This document shows positions 16,901 through 24,242 of a stretch of DNA of 63,268 bases, one piece after another. Source of the DNA: Bacteroidetes bacterium HGW-Bacteroidetes-4 (GTDB lineage: Bacteria > Bacteroidota > Bacteroidia > Bacteroidales > SZUA-534); the NCBI GenBank assembly GCA_002840905.1, contig PHDD01000021.1, forward strand, positions 1-63,268. Direction: 5' to 3'. Numbering within the stretch: the first letter of the stretch is position 1; every line of letters begins with the position of its first letter. The notes under the pieces were generated by a model. That model made no database searches. It was not told the DNA's origin and was given only the letters and a program-made list of their open reading frames with translations. Made by a program: the position numbers and the translations under genes.

Positions 16901-17064
16901 AATCGTGGCGGGTATATGTTTCAGGAGAAAACCTGTATACATTCACCGATTATAGCGGAGTGGATCCAGAAATTGGCGCACGCAGTGCATTGGATTTGGG
17001 AATTGATCGGGGAGTTTATCCTCAGTCCAGAACCATTCGATTTGGAACCGTTTTAACATTCTAA
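13975..17064 (+). CDS. susC-like: SusC-like TonB-dependent outer-membrane transporter
   Basis: A 1029-residue protein with a signal peptide ending in VYAQ. A carboxypeptidase-regulatory-like domain (about 26-105) has PGVNVIEKGTQNGTITDFDGNY, and the TonB-box region is DELVVIGYG at about residues 105-113. The plug domain (about 120-225, with the SusC-specific DAGSAAIYGASAANGVVLITTK) is followed by a 22-strand barrel that ends in RFGTVLTF. SusC-type proteins import oligosaccharides across the outer membrane using TonB energy, with a SusD lid. It is followed 18 bp later by susD, in the standard tandem. The substrate, beta-1,3-glucan oligosaccharide, is inferred from neighbours. Confidence 0.95.
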   Translation: MKANYLKFVLPVILWLFTFGVYAQSYTVTGVVKDANDGLGLPGVNVIEKGTQNGTITDFDGNYKITLLNADGVLQFSFIGYKTMEVPVNGQALLNVDMTSELTELDELVVIGYGVQKKKVATGAIASVKAEEITSRPILRVEEAMQGRTPGVQVTSLSGQPGEAPTVRVRGAGTTGNAEPLYIVDGMRVGGIDALNPSDIESMEILKDAGSAAIYGASAANGVVLITTKSGKAGKLKVTYSAYYGIQNPIKKLDMLNADQYREYWNEAKTNSGITKPDEFFDMNEITHNTNWQDHIFESNAGMTDHNIAISGGNEKSNYASSLSYFDQNGIIGGDKSYFKRLSARLNSNHQVKEWLRFGNTFTYSHIEKKNIGSNESFNGVYSGALNLDPLTPLYETDETILSQAPYSNQPVVKNSEGQVYGISNLVGSEVVNPMALLEIQTAKTRVDKIVGSVFAEAEIIKGLVVKTNAGIDLAYVLDDSYRPLYYLNSAQSNTEKTSVSKGITRYFTWQWDNTLSYTKKINEHTITGLVGISAIESAQENLSGFNAKVPVNDPDNIYLDMATDTVWTAGGGASAGSMYSTFGRVTYDFKSRYAFTGILRRDGSSNFGANERYGYFPSLGVSWFLSEEPFMPTLGPVNYLKLRASWGINGNEAIGRYQYVASMDKTRGYIFGGGRLTGASPSFIENADIKWEQSEQIDIAFDAGVFENKLTVTFDYYIKNTKDLLERVPIPGHVGNDAPFANVGSVQNKGIEIALNWRHRVNDLNYSFGVNGSYNINKMTKINSQLTGASWSVFPDITKTTEGDPIAYFYGFKTDGIFQNQAEVFQHIGSTGAVLQPKAVAGDVRFVDVNNDGILNDDDRTKIGSPTPDFTLGINGSVEYKNFDFSFLLTGAYGHEIFNGTQRIDLRYTNRTTAVLDRWTGEGTSNEVPRAAWTDVNRNYRISDMYVENGSYLKVKNVQLGYNIPQNLLNIVGIESWRVYVSGENLYTFTDYSGVDPEIGARSALDLGIDRGVYPQSRTIRFGTVLTF

Positions 17065-17082
17065 ACGAAAAAATTAAAGAAG

Positions 17083-18663
17083 ATGAAAAAATATTTTAAC
17101 CTTTTAAAGAGTGCCCCAATAATCATCTTATTGTTAACTTCGTGTAACGATGATTTTTTGGAGCGGTATCCTTTAGATAAGGAGGGCAGTGCAAATTTCT
17201 ATAAAACCGAAGAAAATGCCATAATGGCCCTGGTTTCGGTATATGATGTATTGGGCCACGACGAAACAAGCGTTTCCTGGGCACCTTTTGTAACCATCTC
17301 TGATATTCTTTCCGATGATGCATTTGCCGGTGGCGGTGATTCAAACGACGGAGCAGAAGAAGACCAGATGAATACTTATGATATAGCTACAACCAATCCA
17401 CTGGTTCACGCAATTTGGCTAAGAAACTATACCGGTATTTTCAGGGCTAATTTGTTGATGGAAAAAATTGATGGCGTAGATGCTTCCGATGAGTTTAAAG
17501 CGCAGGTTGTTGCCGAATGTAAATTTCTGAGGGCTTACTTTTATTTGGAACTGGTTCGCTTCTTCGAGAATATTCCATTGCTAACAGAAACTATAAAAGG
17601 CCCATCGCAATACCCACAGCCTCAGGCTCCGGTTGCCGATGTTTACAACCAAATAGCGCTTGACCTGGTTGAAGCAGTGGCCGTTTTACCCGAATCGTAT
17701 TCAGCAGATGAAGCAGGAAGGGTTACCAAATGGGCAGCCCAGGCTTTGTTGGCCAGAACTTACCTGTTTTACAACGGAGTTTATAGTCAGGAATTAAATG
17801 CCGGTGGAACCGTAGTTGATAAAGCTTTTGTATTGGCATATTTAGAAGATTTAATTGCCAATAGTGGACACGATCTTTTCCCTGAATATGAAACCAACTT
17901 TAAACTGGCAGGTGAATTCGGAATAGAATCTGTTTTTGAGATTTCACATGGCGATTCACCAGTTTGGTGGGATTGGAATTATGTACGTGGCGGTGAAGGA
18001 AACCTGGCCGCTCAAATGCAAGGGCCACGGGTCGAAGGTGGTTCGGTTTTGTACGATCGTGGTTGGAGTTTTGCTCCGGTAAGTCAAAAACTGGTTGATG
18101 ATCTGCAAGGCGATCCAAGACTCGAGTTCACCGTTTTATTCGAAGATGACATACGTGCTGATGAACCCGGGGTAACCTTAAACTATGGTTACCAACATAC
18201 CGGATATTTTTCTAAAAAGTATACCTCTGATGCTGAACATTGGGGTTCCGGCGGTCAGTTCGAATTGAACCGTACATCGAACATCCGGGTTATTCGTTTT
18301 TCCGATGTCTTATTAATGGCAGCAGAATTGGGTAGCCCCAATGCTCAGACATACCTTGACCGGGTTCGCGACCGGGTTGGTTTAACCAGTATTCCTGCAA
18401 CGCCTGAAAATATTTATGCCGAGCGTCGTTTGGAACTTTCACTCGAAGGTATTCGCTATTTCGATGTTTTACGTAAAGGTTTGGATTATGCCAGTCAGGA
18501 ATTTACCGTTGTTGGGCAAAGTGGTCCAAATTACGATGGTGATCAGACTATTTATGATCATACGTTCAATCCAAGTACACGAGGGTTTTTACCCATTCCC
18601 TTAACGGAAATCGATTTATCGAAGGAAACTGAACATGTGTTCCAGCAAAACGACGGTTATTAA
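17083..18663 (+). CDS. susD-like: SusD-like surface glycan-binding lipoprotein
   Basis: A 526-residue RagB/SusD protein. The lipobox TSC is followed by NDDFLERYP, the near-universal start of mature SusD proteins and a surface-export pattern. TPR-like helices fill the N-terminal half (about 60-250), and the family C-terminal part includes DVLRKGLDY and GFLPIPLTEIDL. It caps the SusC barrel and binds the glycan. The 18-bp gap to susC shows cotranscription. A 14-bp hairpin behind the gene (18675-18709) separates it from the sugar porter gene, likely lowering expression further down. Confidence 0.95.
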   Translation: MKKYFNLLKSAPIIILLLTSCNDDFLERYPLDKEGSANFYKTEENAIMALVSVYDVLGHDETSVSWAPFVTISDILSDDAFAGGGDSNDGAEEDQMNTYDIATTNPLVHAIWLRNYTGIFRANLLMEKIDGVDASDEFKAQVVAECKFLRAYFYLELVRFFENIPLLTETIKGPSQYPQPQAPVADVYNQIALDLVEAVAVLPESYSADEAGRVTKWAAQALLARTYLFYNGVYSQELNAGGTVVDKAFVLAYLEDLIANSGHDLFPEYETNFKLAGEFGIESVFEISHGDSPVWWDWNYVRGGEGNLAAQMQGPRVEGGSVLYDRGWSFAPVSQKLVDDLQGDPRLEFTVLFEDDIRADEPGVTLNYGYQHTGYFSKKYTSDAEHWGSGGQFELNRTSNIRVIRFSDVLLMAAELGSPNAQTYLDRVRDRVGLTSIPATPENIYAERRLELSLEGIRYFDVLRKGLDYASQEFTVVGQSGPNYDGDQTIYDHTFNPSTRGFLPIPLTEIDLSKETEHVFQQNDGY

Positions 18664-18674
18664 CCAAATAAGTT

Positions 18675-18709
18675 GGTTCTTCAGAGTTTATCTACAACTC
18701 TGAAGAGCC
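18675..18709 (+). terminator. Strong hairpin behind susD
   Basis: A 14-bp stem with one G-T pair (18675-18688 and 18696-18709), a 7-nt loop, and a pyrimidine-rich TCTTTTCTC tail. It ends 25 bp before the MFS gene. It can be an attenuating terminator or an mRNA stabiliser that lifts susC/susD above the downstream genes. Confidence 0.7.
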
Positions 18710-18734
18710 TCTTTTCTCAATTAATTACATTGAA

Positions 18735-20303
18735 ATGGCAACAAAAAATAAAAGTGCTTATACCTTTCTTATTGCTCTAATCGTAGCTTTGGGCGGATTT
18801 CTTATGGGTTTCGATGCCTCAGTAATATCGGGTGTTGTAGGTTTTATTGAACCCGAATTTGAATTAACCAAGCTGCAATTGGGATGGGCAGTTAGCTGTT
18901 TAACCCTGACATCAACCCTGGGAATGGTAATTGCCGGACCTCTTTCTGATAAAATAGGCCGGCGTAAAGTGTTGATTTATGCTTCGGTATTGTTTTTTAT
19001 CTCGGCACTTTATTCAGCCATGGCTCCCGGGTTTGTTCATTTGGTAACTGCACGCATGATTGGTGGTTTTGGTGTGGGTGCGGCATTAATTATTGCTCCC
19101 ATGTACATTGCTGAAATTGCCCCTCCCAAAAAACGGGGACGCATGGTCTCGTTAAATCAACTGAACATTGTGTTGGGTATTTCTGTGGCCTTTTTTACCA
19201 ACTACCTGATTTTGCAATTCGCAAAATCGGATGCAGCCTGGACAAAGGCGCTTATGTTTAATGAGTTTAACTGGCGCTGGATGCTGGGACTGGAAGCCTT
19301 ACCGGCCATCTTGTATTTTGTGGGTATGTTTTTTGTTCCCGAAAGTCCCCGCTGGCTGGCTATGCACCAACAACCGGAACAGGCTTTAAGCGTAATGACC
19401 CGATTAATGGGTAGTGACGAAGCCAAAAATGAGCTGAATACCATTAACCAAAGCATAAATCAAAGCAAGCATAAAGAAAAGGTTCCCTTGTCGGAATTGT
19501 TTAAACCAGCCATGAAACTGGTTTTAACCATAGGAATTGTGATTGCTATTTTGCAGCAGATTACCGGTATTAATTCCGTATTCTTCTATGCGCCCATGAT
19601 TTTTGAACAAACCGGAATTGGTACCGATGCGTCGTTTGTTCAAGCCATCATAATAGGTCTTACCAATTTGGTTTTCACCATTGTGGCCATGTTATTTGTC
19701 GACCGCTTGGGAAGGAAACCCCTGTTGGGTTTTGGAATAGCCGGAATTGTTATTTCTATGTTTGTTTTAGCCGGTAGTTTTAAAGCGGCTGAGTATAAAC
19801 TCACAGCCGATGCCATTTCACAGCTGGAAAACGTTGAAGGTTATGAATTGTTAACCAAAATTGAAGGTACTGTTTTTACCAGCGATGTGGAATTTAAAGA
19901 CGCTTTAAATGAACTTTTAGGTAGTCAGGTAGCGGCAAAACATCAGGGAGCTATAATTTCCTCTTCTATCACCATCAATCCCTGGCTGGTATTGTTTGGT
20001 ATTGTTGGTTTTGTAGCATCATTTGCTGTCTCTCTGGGGCCGGTAATGTGGATACTTTTCTCCGAATTATTTCCCAATCGCTTACGGGGTTTAGCCATTT
20101 CGTTTGCCGGATTTATAAATTCAGGAGTAAGTTTTTTAGTGCAGCTTATGTTACCCTGGGAACTTTCAAATATCGGAAATGCAGGAACCTTTTTTATCTA
20201 CGGTCTTTTTGGGGCAGTTGGTCTGGTATTCATATTAATTTATCTGCCGGAAACAAAAAATAAATCTCTCGAAGATTTAGAGAAAATATTGATTAAAGAA
20301 TAA
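18735..20303 (+). CDS. MFS sugar porter (GLUT/XylE type)
   Basis: A 522-residue inner-membrane protein with 12 predicted helices. Sugar porter signatures are all present: GPLSDKIGRRK (about 74-84), PESPRWL (about 208-214), QQITGIN in helix 7, VDRLGRKPLL (about 316-325) and PETKNKSLEDLEKIL near the C-terminus. An extra loop of about 60 residues, helical and charged, lies between helices 9 and 10. It probably brings glucose or short beta-glucan oligosaccharides into the cytoplasm, since the locus also encodes a cytoplasmic phosphorylase. Whether monomers or oligomers are carried cannot be read from sequence. Confidence 0.9.
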   Translation: MATKNKSAYTFLIALIVALGGFLMGFDASVISGVVGFIEPEFELTKLQLGWAVSCLTLTSTLGMVIAGPLSDKIGRRKVLIYASVLFFISALYSAMAPGFVHLVTARMIGGFGVGAALIIAPMYIAEIAPPKKRGRMVSLNQLNIVLGISVAFFTNYLILQFAKSDAAWTKALMFNEFNWRWMLGLEALPAILYFVGMFFVPESPRWLAMHQQPEQALSVMTRLMGSDEAKNELNTINQSINQSKHKEKVPLSELFKPAMKLVLTIGIVIAILQQITGINSVFFYAPMIFEQTGIGTDASFVQAIIIGLTNLVFTIVAMLFVDRLGRKPLLGFGIAGIVISMFVLAGSFKAAEYKLTADAISQLENVEGYELLTKIEGTVFTSDVEFKDALNELLGSQVAAKHQGAIISSSITINPWLVLFGIVGFVASFAVSLGPVMWILFSELFPNRLRGLAISFAGFINSGVSFLVQLMLPWELSNIGNAGTFFIYGLFGAVGLVFILIYLPETKNKSLEDLEKILIKE

Positions 20304-20323
20304 TTGATTTAAATAAAATAGCT

Positions 20324-21688
20324 ATGATACGAGCCAATTTATTGCTTAAAAGCTTTTACAAATTAAAATTTAATCGCCCTTTTTGGGGGCAATTAAATGG
20401 TTTGCTAATGGCATTGGGCATCGTTATGGTTTTATTGCCTGCTTGTAATCAAACGGCAATTGAACAAAAACCGGCTAAGGTAGAGTTAAAGAAAAACGAA
20501 CAGCATCAATATCGTTTGTTTGTTAACGACCAGGAGTTTTTTGTAAAAGGTGCCGGTTTAGAATTTGGAAAAATTGATGCTTTGGCAGCCAATGGAGCCA
20601 ATTCGTTCAGAACCTGGCGTACTGAAAATGGCAAACAGGATGCGTTGGAAGTATTGGATGCAGCTCATAAACATGGTTTAATGGTAATGATGGGGCTCGA
20701 AGTTGCCAGAGAGCGACACGGTTTTGATTATAATGACTCTACCAAAGTGCTTGAACAATTTAATTACCTGAAAAAAGAAGTACTTCGCTTAAAAGATCAT
20801 CCGGCATTATTGGCCTGGGCCATAGGAAACGAATTAAATTTGGGTGCCGAAAACCTGAAAGTTTACGATGCGGTTAACGAAATATCATTAATGATTCATC
20901 AACTCGATGGCAATCATCCCACAACTACTACACTGGCCGGTATCGGAAAACGCGAAGTAGATTATATTAAGGAAAACTGTACCGATATCGACTTTATTTC
21001 CATTCAAATGTATGGCGACATTGTTAATTTGCAGCAACGTATTGCCGATGCCGGATGGGAAGGACCATACATGGTTACTGAATGGGGAGCTACCGGTCAT
21101 TGGGAAGTTGGCAAAACCAGTTGGGATATTCCTGTGGAACAAACCAGTCAGGAAAAAGCCAAAGCATTCATCAATCGTTACGATTTAGCCATTGAGGCTG
21201 ATAAGCAAAACTGTTTGGGATCCTATGTATTTCTGTGGGGACAAAAACAAGAGCGAACACCAACCTGGTACGGCATGTTTTTAGAAAATGGAGCCAAAAC
21301 CGAAACAGTTGATGCCATGCATTATATCTGGACAGGTAAATGGCCCGCTGATCGTTGTCCCTCGCTTGAAGCATTTACAATTAATGGATTATCCGCTTTT
21401 GAAAACGTTAAGGTTACAAAAAATCAAACCTTAAATGCCGAGGTAAAGGTTCGTAATTACGAGAACGATTCGCTTACCTATATTTGGGAGGTTTTACCCG
21501 AAAGTACTGACCTGGGTTGGGGAGGCGATTTTGAATCCCGTCCTGAAACCCAATTTATTAAAGAATCGGATAGCGTGGAAACTATTCCGGCTCCTGAAAA
21601 TTCCGGAGCATACCGGCTGTTTGTTTATGTGGTCGATAATGCCGGCAATGCAGCAACAGCTAATATTCCATTTTATGTCGAAGAGTAG
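20324..21688 (+). CDS. Clan GH-A glycosidase with C-terminal Ig-like domain, GH158-like candidate
   Basis: A 454-residue lipoprotein (lipobox LLPAC). A beta/alpha barrel (about 45-345) has IGNELN with Glu170 as the likely acid/base and TEWG with Glu253 as the likely nucleophile, the arrangement of clan GH-A (GH2, GH5, GH158 and others). Residues about 350-454 form an Ig/PKD-like domain with LTYIWEVLP and GAYRLFVYVVDNAGN. A lone barrel plus Ig domain in a laminarin-type locus is how the Bacteroides GH158 endo-beta-1,3-glucanases look, so GH158 is my first candidate. A GH2-TIM-barrel-like or unassigned family is possible. The residue after the Cys is not acidic, so periplasmic location is likely. 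Confidence 0.6.
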   Translation: MIRANLLLKSFYKLKFNRPFWGQLNGLLMALGIVMVLLPACNQTAIEQKPAKVELKKNEQHQYRLFVNDQEFFVKGAGLEFGKIDALAANGANSFRTWRTENGKQDALEVLDAAHKHGLMVMMGLEVARERHGFDYNDSTKVLEQFNYLKKEVLRLKDHPALLAWAIGNELNLGAENLKVYDAVNEISLMIHQLDGNHPTTTTLAGIGKREVDYIKENCTDIDFISIQMYGDIVNLQQRIADAGWEGPYMVTEWGATGHWEVGKTSWDIPVEQTSQEKAKAFINRYDLAIEADKQNCLGSYVFLWGQKQERTPTWYGMFLENGAKTETVDAMHYIWTGKWPADRCPSLEAFTINGLSAFENVKVTKNQTLNAEVKVRNYENDSLTYIWEVLPESTDLGWGGDFESRPETQFIKESDSVETIPAPENSGAYRLFVYVVDNAGNAATANIPFYVEE

Positions 21689-21737
21689 TTTATATGTTCA
21701 TTTTTTCATAATCACATAGTTTAGTTAATAAGTAGGA

Positions 21738-21836
21738 GCGAAAGAAAGGTTTTTGAACGGAGTGACTTTAGGTTTAGGTTATTATCGAGTCAAAAATTGC
21801 ATCAAAAAATTTCGGAATAGAACCTTTCTTTTTCGC
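21738..21836 (+). repeat. Long-range inverted repeat between the GH-A and GH3 genes
   Basis: GCGAAAGAAAGGTT at 21738-21751 is complementary to AACCTTTCTTTTTCGC at 21821-21836, except for two extra bases on one side. The arms are 70 bp apart. The whole is 99 bp and lies in the 187-bp gap before GH3. It could be a small non-autonomous element, an mRNA-processing structure or an attenuator. Confidence 0.55.
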
Positions 21837-21875
21837 TTTTATTTCAAAAACTGATTCAATTTCAATTAAAGATTC

Positions 21876-24155
21876 ATGAAACTACTACCTGCCTACATTT
21901 ACAGCCTGTTTTTTTTTGCTTCGGGTATTTTATTTCTGACATCGTGTACAAAACCTGCTTGTGATGCAGATGATAAAATAATTTATCAAAAAGCAGATAG
22001 TGTTCTCAATTTGATGACTCTGGAAGAAAAAGTAGGTCAAATGCTCAATATTGGTTTGCCGGCACTATTACAAGGTCCTTTCTATTCCTATCGCGATACG
22101 CTACTATTTGATTCAACCAAAGTGCATAAACTATTGGTTGAAAATATGGCAGGTTCCGTGCAAAACTTAGGTAATTTTCCTCTAAAACCAGAGCAATGGC
22201 GTTATTATATTGCTAAGCTTCAAAAGGTAGTGAAAAATCAAACCCGATTGGGTATTCCCATCCTTTATGGAATTGATGCTGCACATGGTGCTAATTATAC
22301 AGCAGGATCGGTTATGTTTCCACATCAAATAAATATTGCAGCCAGTTTTAATACAGCTATTGCTGAAAATGTCGCCGAAATAACTTCATACGAATTAAAA
22401 GCCAGTGCTATACCATGGAATTATGCACCTGTTTTGGATGTGGCACGTCATCCCATGTGGGGGCGCATCTACGAAAGTTTTGGCGAAGATACCTATGTTG
22501 TAAGCGAAATGGGAGCAGCCATGTTGAAGGGTGCTCAGGGCAATAATCCGGGAGCTTACGACAAAACCATTTCGTGTGCGAAGCATTTTTTAGGATACGG
22601 AGCCTCATATAATGGAAAAGATCGTTCGCCAGTTATTTTATCCGAAAACTACATTCGTCAGGTATTATTGCCACCGTTTAAAAAAGCGGTTGATGATGGA
22701 TTGCTTTGCATCATGATATCATCGGGAGCTATGAATGGAATTCCTTGTCATATCGATTACAATTTAATTACTAAATTATTGAAAGAGGAATTGGGTTTTA
22801 AAGGCTTTGTAATATCTGATTGGAGCGACATTGATAATTTATACACAGTACATAAAGTGGCAACTAACGAACGTGAAGCCATTAAAATGAGCGTTTTGGC
22901 TGGTTTGGATATGTGCATGGAGCCCTACGACGAAAGCTTTGCGGTGAACCTTTTGGATTTAGTAAACAAGGGTGAAGTTCCAATAAGTAGAGTTGATGAT
23001 GCGGTTCGGAGAATATTGTATGTAAAATTCAAATCGGGTATTTTTGAGGATGCGATTTTTGATAATTATACCTATGATCAATTTGCTTCAGCAAAATCTG
23101 ACAGTTTAAACAAAGCTTTTGCCATTGAGAGCATTACTTTATTAAAGAATGAAAATGACCTATTGCCACTTTCAAAAGATGCAAAAGTATTGGTAACCGG
23201 TGTTGCCGGAAATTCAATCAATTATTTGAACGGAGGTTGGTCGCGCACCTGGTCGGGACAAGATACTGCATACAACGACCAAGGTAAACTAACCATTTAT
23301 ACAGCCATACAGAAATTAATTGGTAAAAACCGGGTTGTGTTTTCACAAGGAACCGGATATACCGAAGGTGATTATATTAAAGAAGCAGTAGCCTTAGCAA
23401 AAAAAGCCGATGTTATTGTTGCATGTGTTGGTGAAAAACCAGCCACAGAAAAACCAAGTGATATTGATGAGCTTGACTTACCTGATATTCAGCAACAATT
23501 GGTTAAAGCATTAGCTGAAACAGGCAAACCGCTTGTTTTGGTAATGGTTCAGGGCAGACCACGCATAATTCGCGAAATTGAACCGCTTGCCAGTGGTATT
23601 ATTATGGCTTATCTGCCAGGTAACGAAGGTGGCGCAGCCATAGCTGATGTGTTGTTTGGTAATGCAAACCCAAGTGGAAAGTTACCTTACACGTATCCTC
23701 GCTACATGGGCTCATTGTGGACTTACGACCATTTATTATCTGACGAGCGCGATATTTACTTTGGATTGAATGGCTTCACTCCTCAATATGAGTTTGGTTA
23801 TGGTTTAAGTTATACCAGTTTTGATTATTTGAACCTGAAATTAAGCAGCGATTCAATTTCAATGGGTGATTCTTTAAAAATGGAAATTACAGTATCCAAT
23901 ACAGGCAAAAGTGCAGGTATGGAATCTGTGCTGTTATTCCTTACGGATGAAGTTGCTTCTGTTTCACCACCAGTAAAACAATTAAAGCGATTTACAAAAG
24001 TTCAATTGGAACCAGGTGAATCCACAAAAATAAATTTTGAACTAACTATTGACGATTTTCAATTTGTCAACCAACAAAACAAATGGATTGCTGAACCGGG
24101 TTATTTTACCATTGCTGTTGGAAATCAAAAAGCACGGTTTTATTTAAGTAACTAA
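21876..24155 (+). CDS. bglX-like: GH3 beta-glucosidase lipoprotein
   Basis: A 759-residue enzyme with lipobox LTSC. Domains: GH3 N-terminal barrel (about 45-370) with the nucleophile Asp315 in VISDWSDI, GH3 C-terminal alpha/beta sandwich (about 405-640), and a fibronectin-III-like domain (about 670-755) that begins after the GYGLSYTSF motif. It hydrolyses beta-linked gluco-oligosaccharides from the non-reducing end. The motif CAKHFLGYG marks the substrate pocket loop of this family. Residues after the Cys (TKPAC) are not acidic, so it is probably periplasmic. With GH16 it would turn laminarin into glucose and laminaribiose-type sugars. Confidence 0.92.
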   Translation: MKLLPAYIYSLFFFASGILFLTSCTKPACDADDKIIYQKADSVLNLMTLEEKVGQMLNIGLPALLQGPFYSYRDTLLFDSTKVHKLLVENMAGSVQNLGNFPLKPEQWRYYIAKLQKVVKNQTRLGIPILYGIDAAHGANYTAGSVMFPHQINIAASFNTAIAENVAEITSYELKASAIPWNYAPVLDVARHPMWGRIYESFGEDTYVVSEMGAAMLKGAQGNNPGAYDKTISCAKHFLGYGASYNGKDRSPVILSENYIRQVLLPPFKKAVDDGLLCIMISSGAMNGIPCHIDYNLITKLLKEELGFKGFVISDWSDIDNLYTVHKVATNEREAIKMSVLAGLDMCMEPYDESFAVNLLDLVNKGEVPISRVDDAVRRILYVKFKSGIFEDAIFDNYTYDQFASAKSDSLNKAFAIESITLLKNENDLLPLSKDAKVLVTGVAGNSINYLNGGWSRTWSGQDTAYNDQGKLTIYTAIQKLIGKNRVVFSQGTGYTEGDYIKEAVALAKKADVIVACVGEKPATEKPSDIDELDLPDIQQQLVKALAETGKPLVLVMVQGRPRIIREIEPLASGIIMAYLPGNEGGAAIADVLFGNANPSGKLPYTYPRYMGSLWTYDHLLSDERDIYFGLNGFTPQYEFGYGLSYTSFDYLNLKLSSDSISMGDSLKMEITVSNTGKSAGMESVLLFLTDEVASVSPPVKQLKRFTKVQLEPGESTKINFELTIDDFQFVNQQNKWIAEPGYFTIAVGNQKARFYLSN

Positions 24156-24206
24156 AGTCGGACAAACAGCATTGCCGGCTAAAAATTTTAAATGTAGAAT
24201 AATTTA

Positions 24207-24225
24207 AAAAGGCATTTTGCCTTTT
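24207..24225 (+). terminator. Hairpin just before the phosphorylase gene
   Basis: A perfect 8-bp stem (24207-24214 and 24218-24225) with a TTT loop, 17 bp before the ATG at 24243. The 3' arm ends in TTTT. Its position suggests attenuation or control of ribosome access rather than simple termination. Confidence 0.5.
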
Positions 24226-24242
24226 GATTCAAATTGAAAAGC

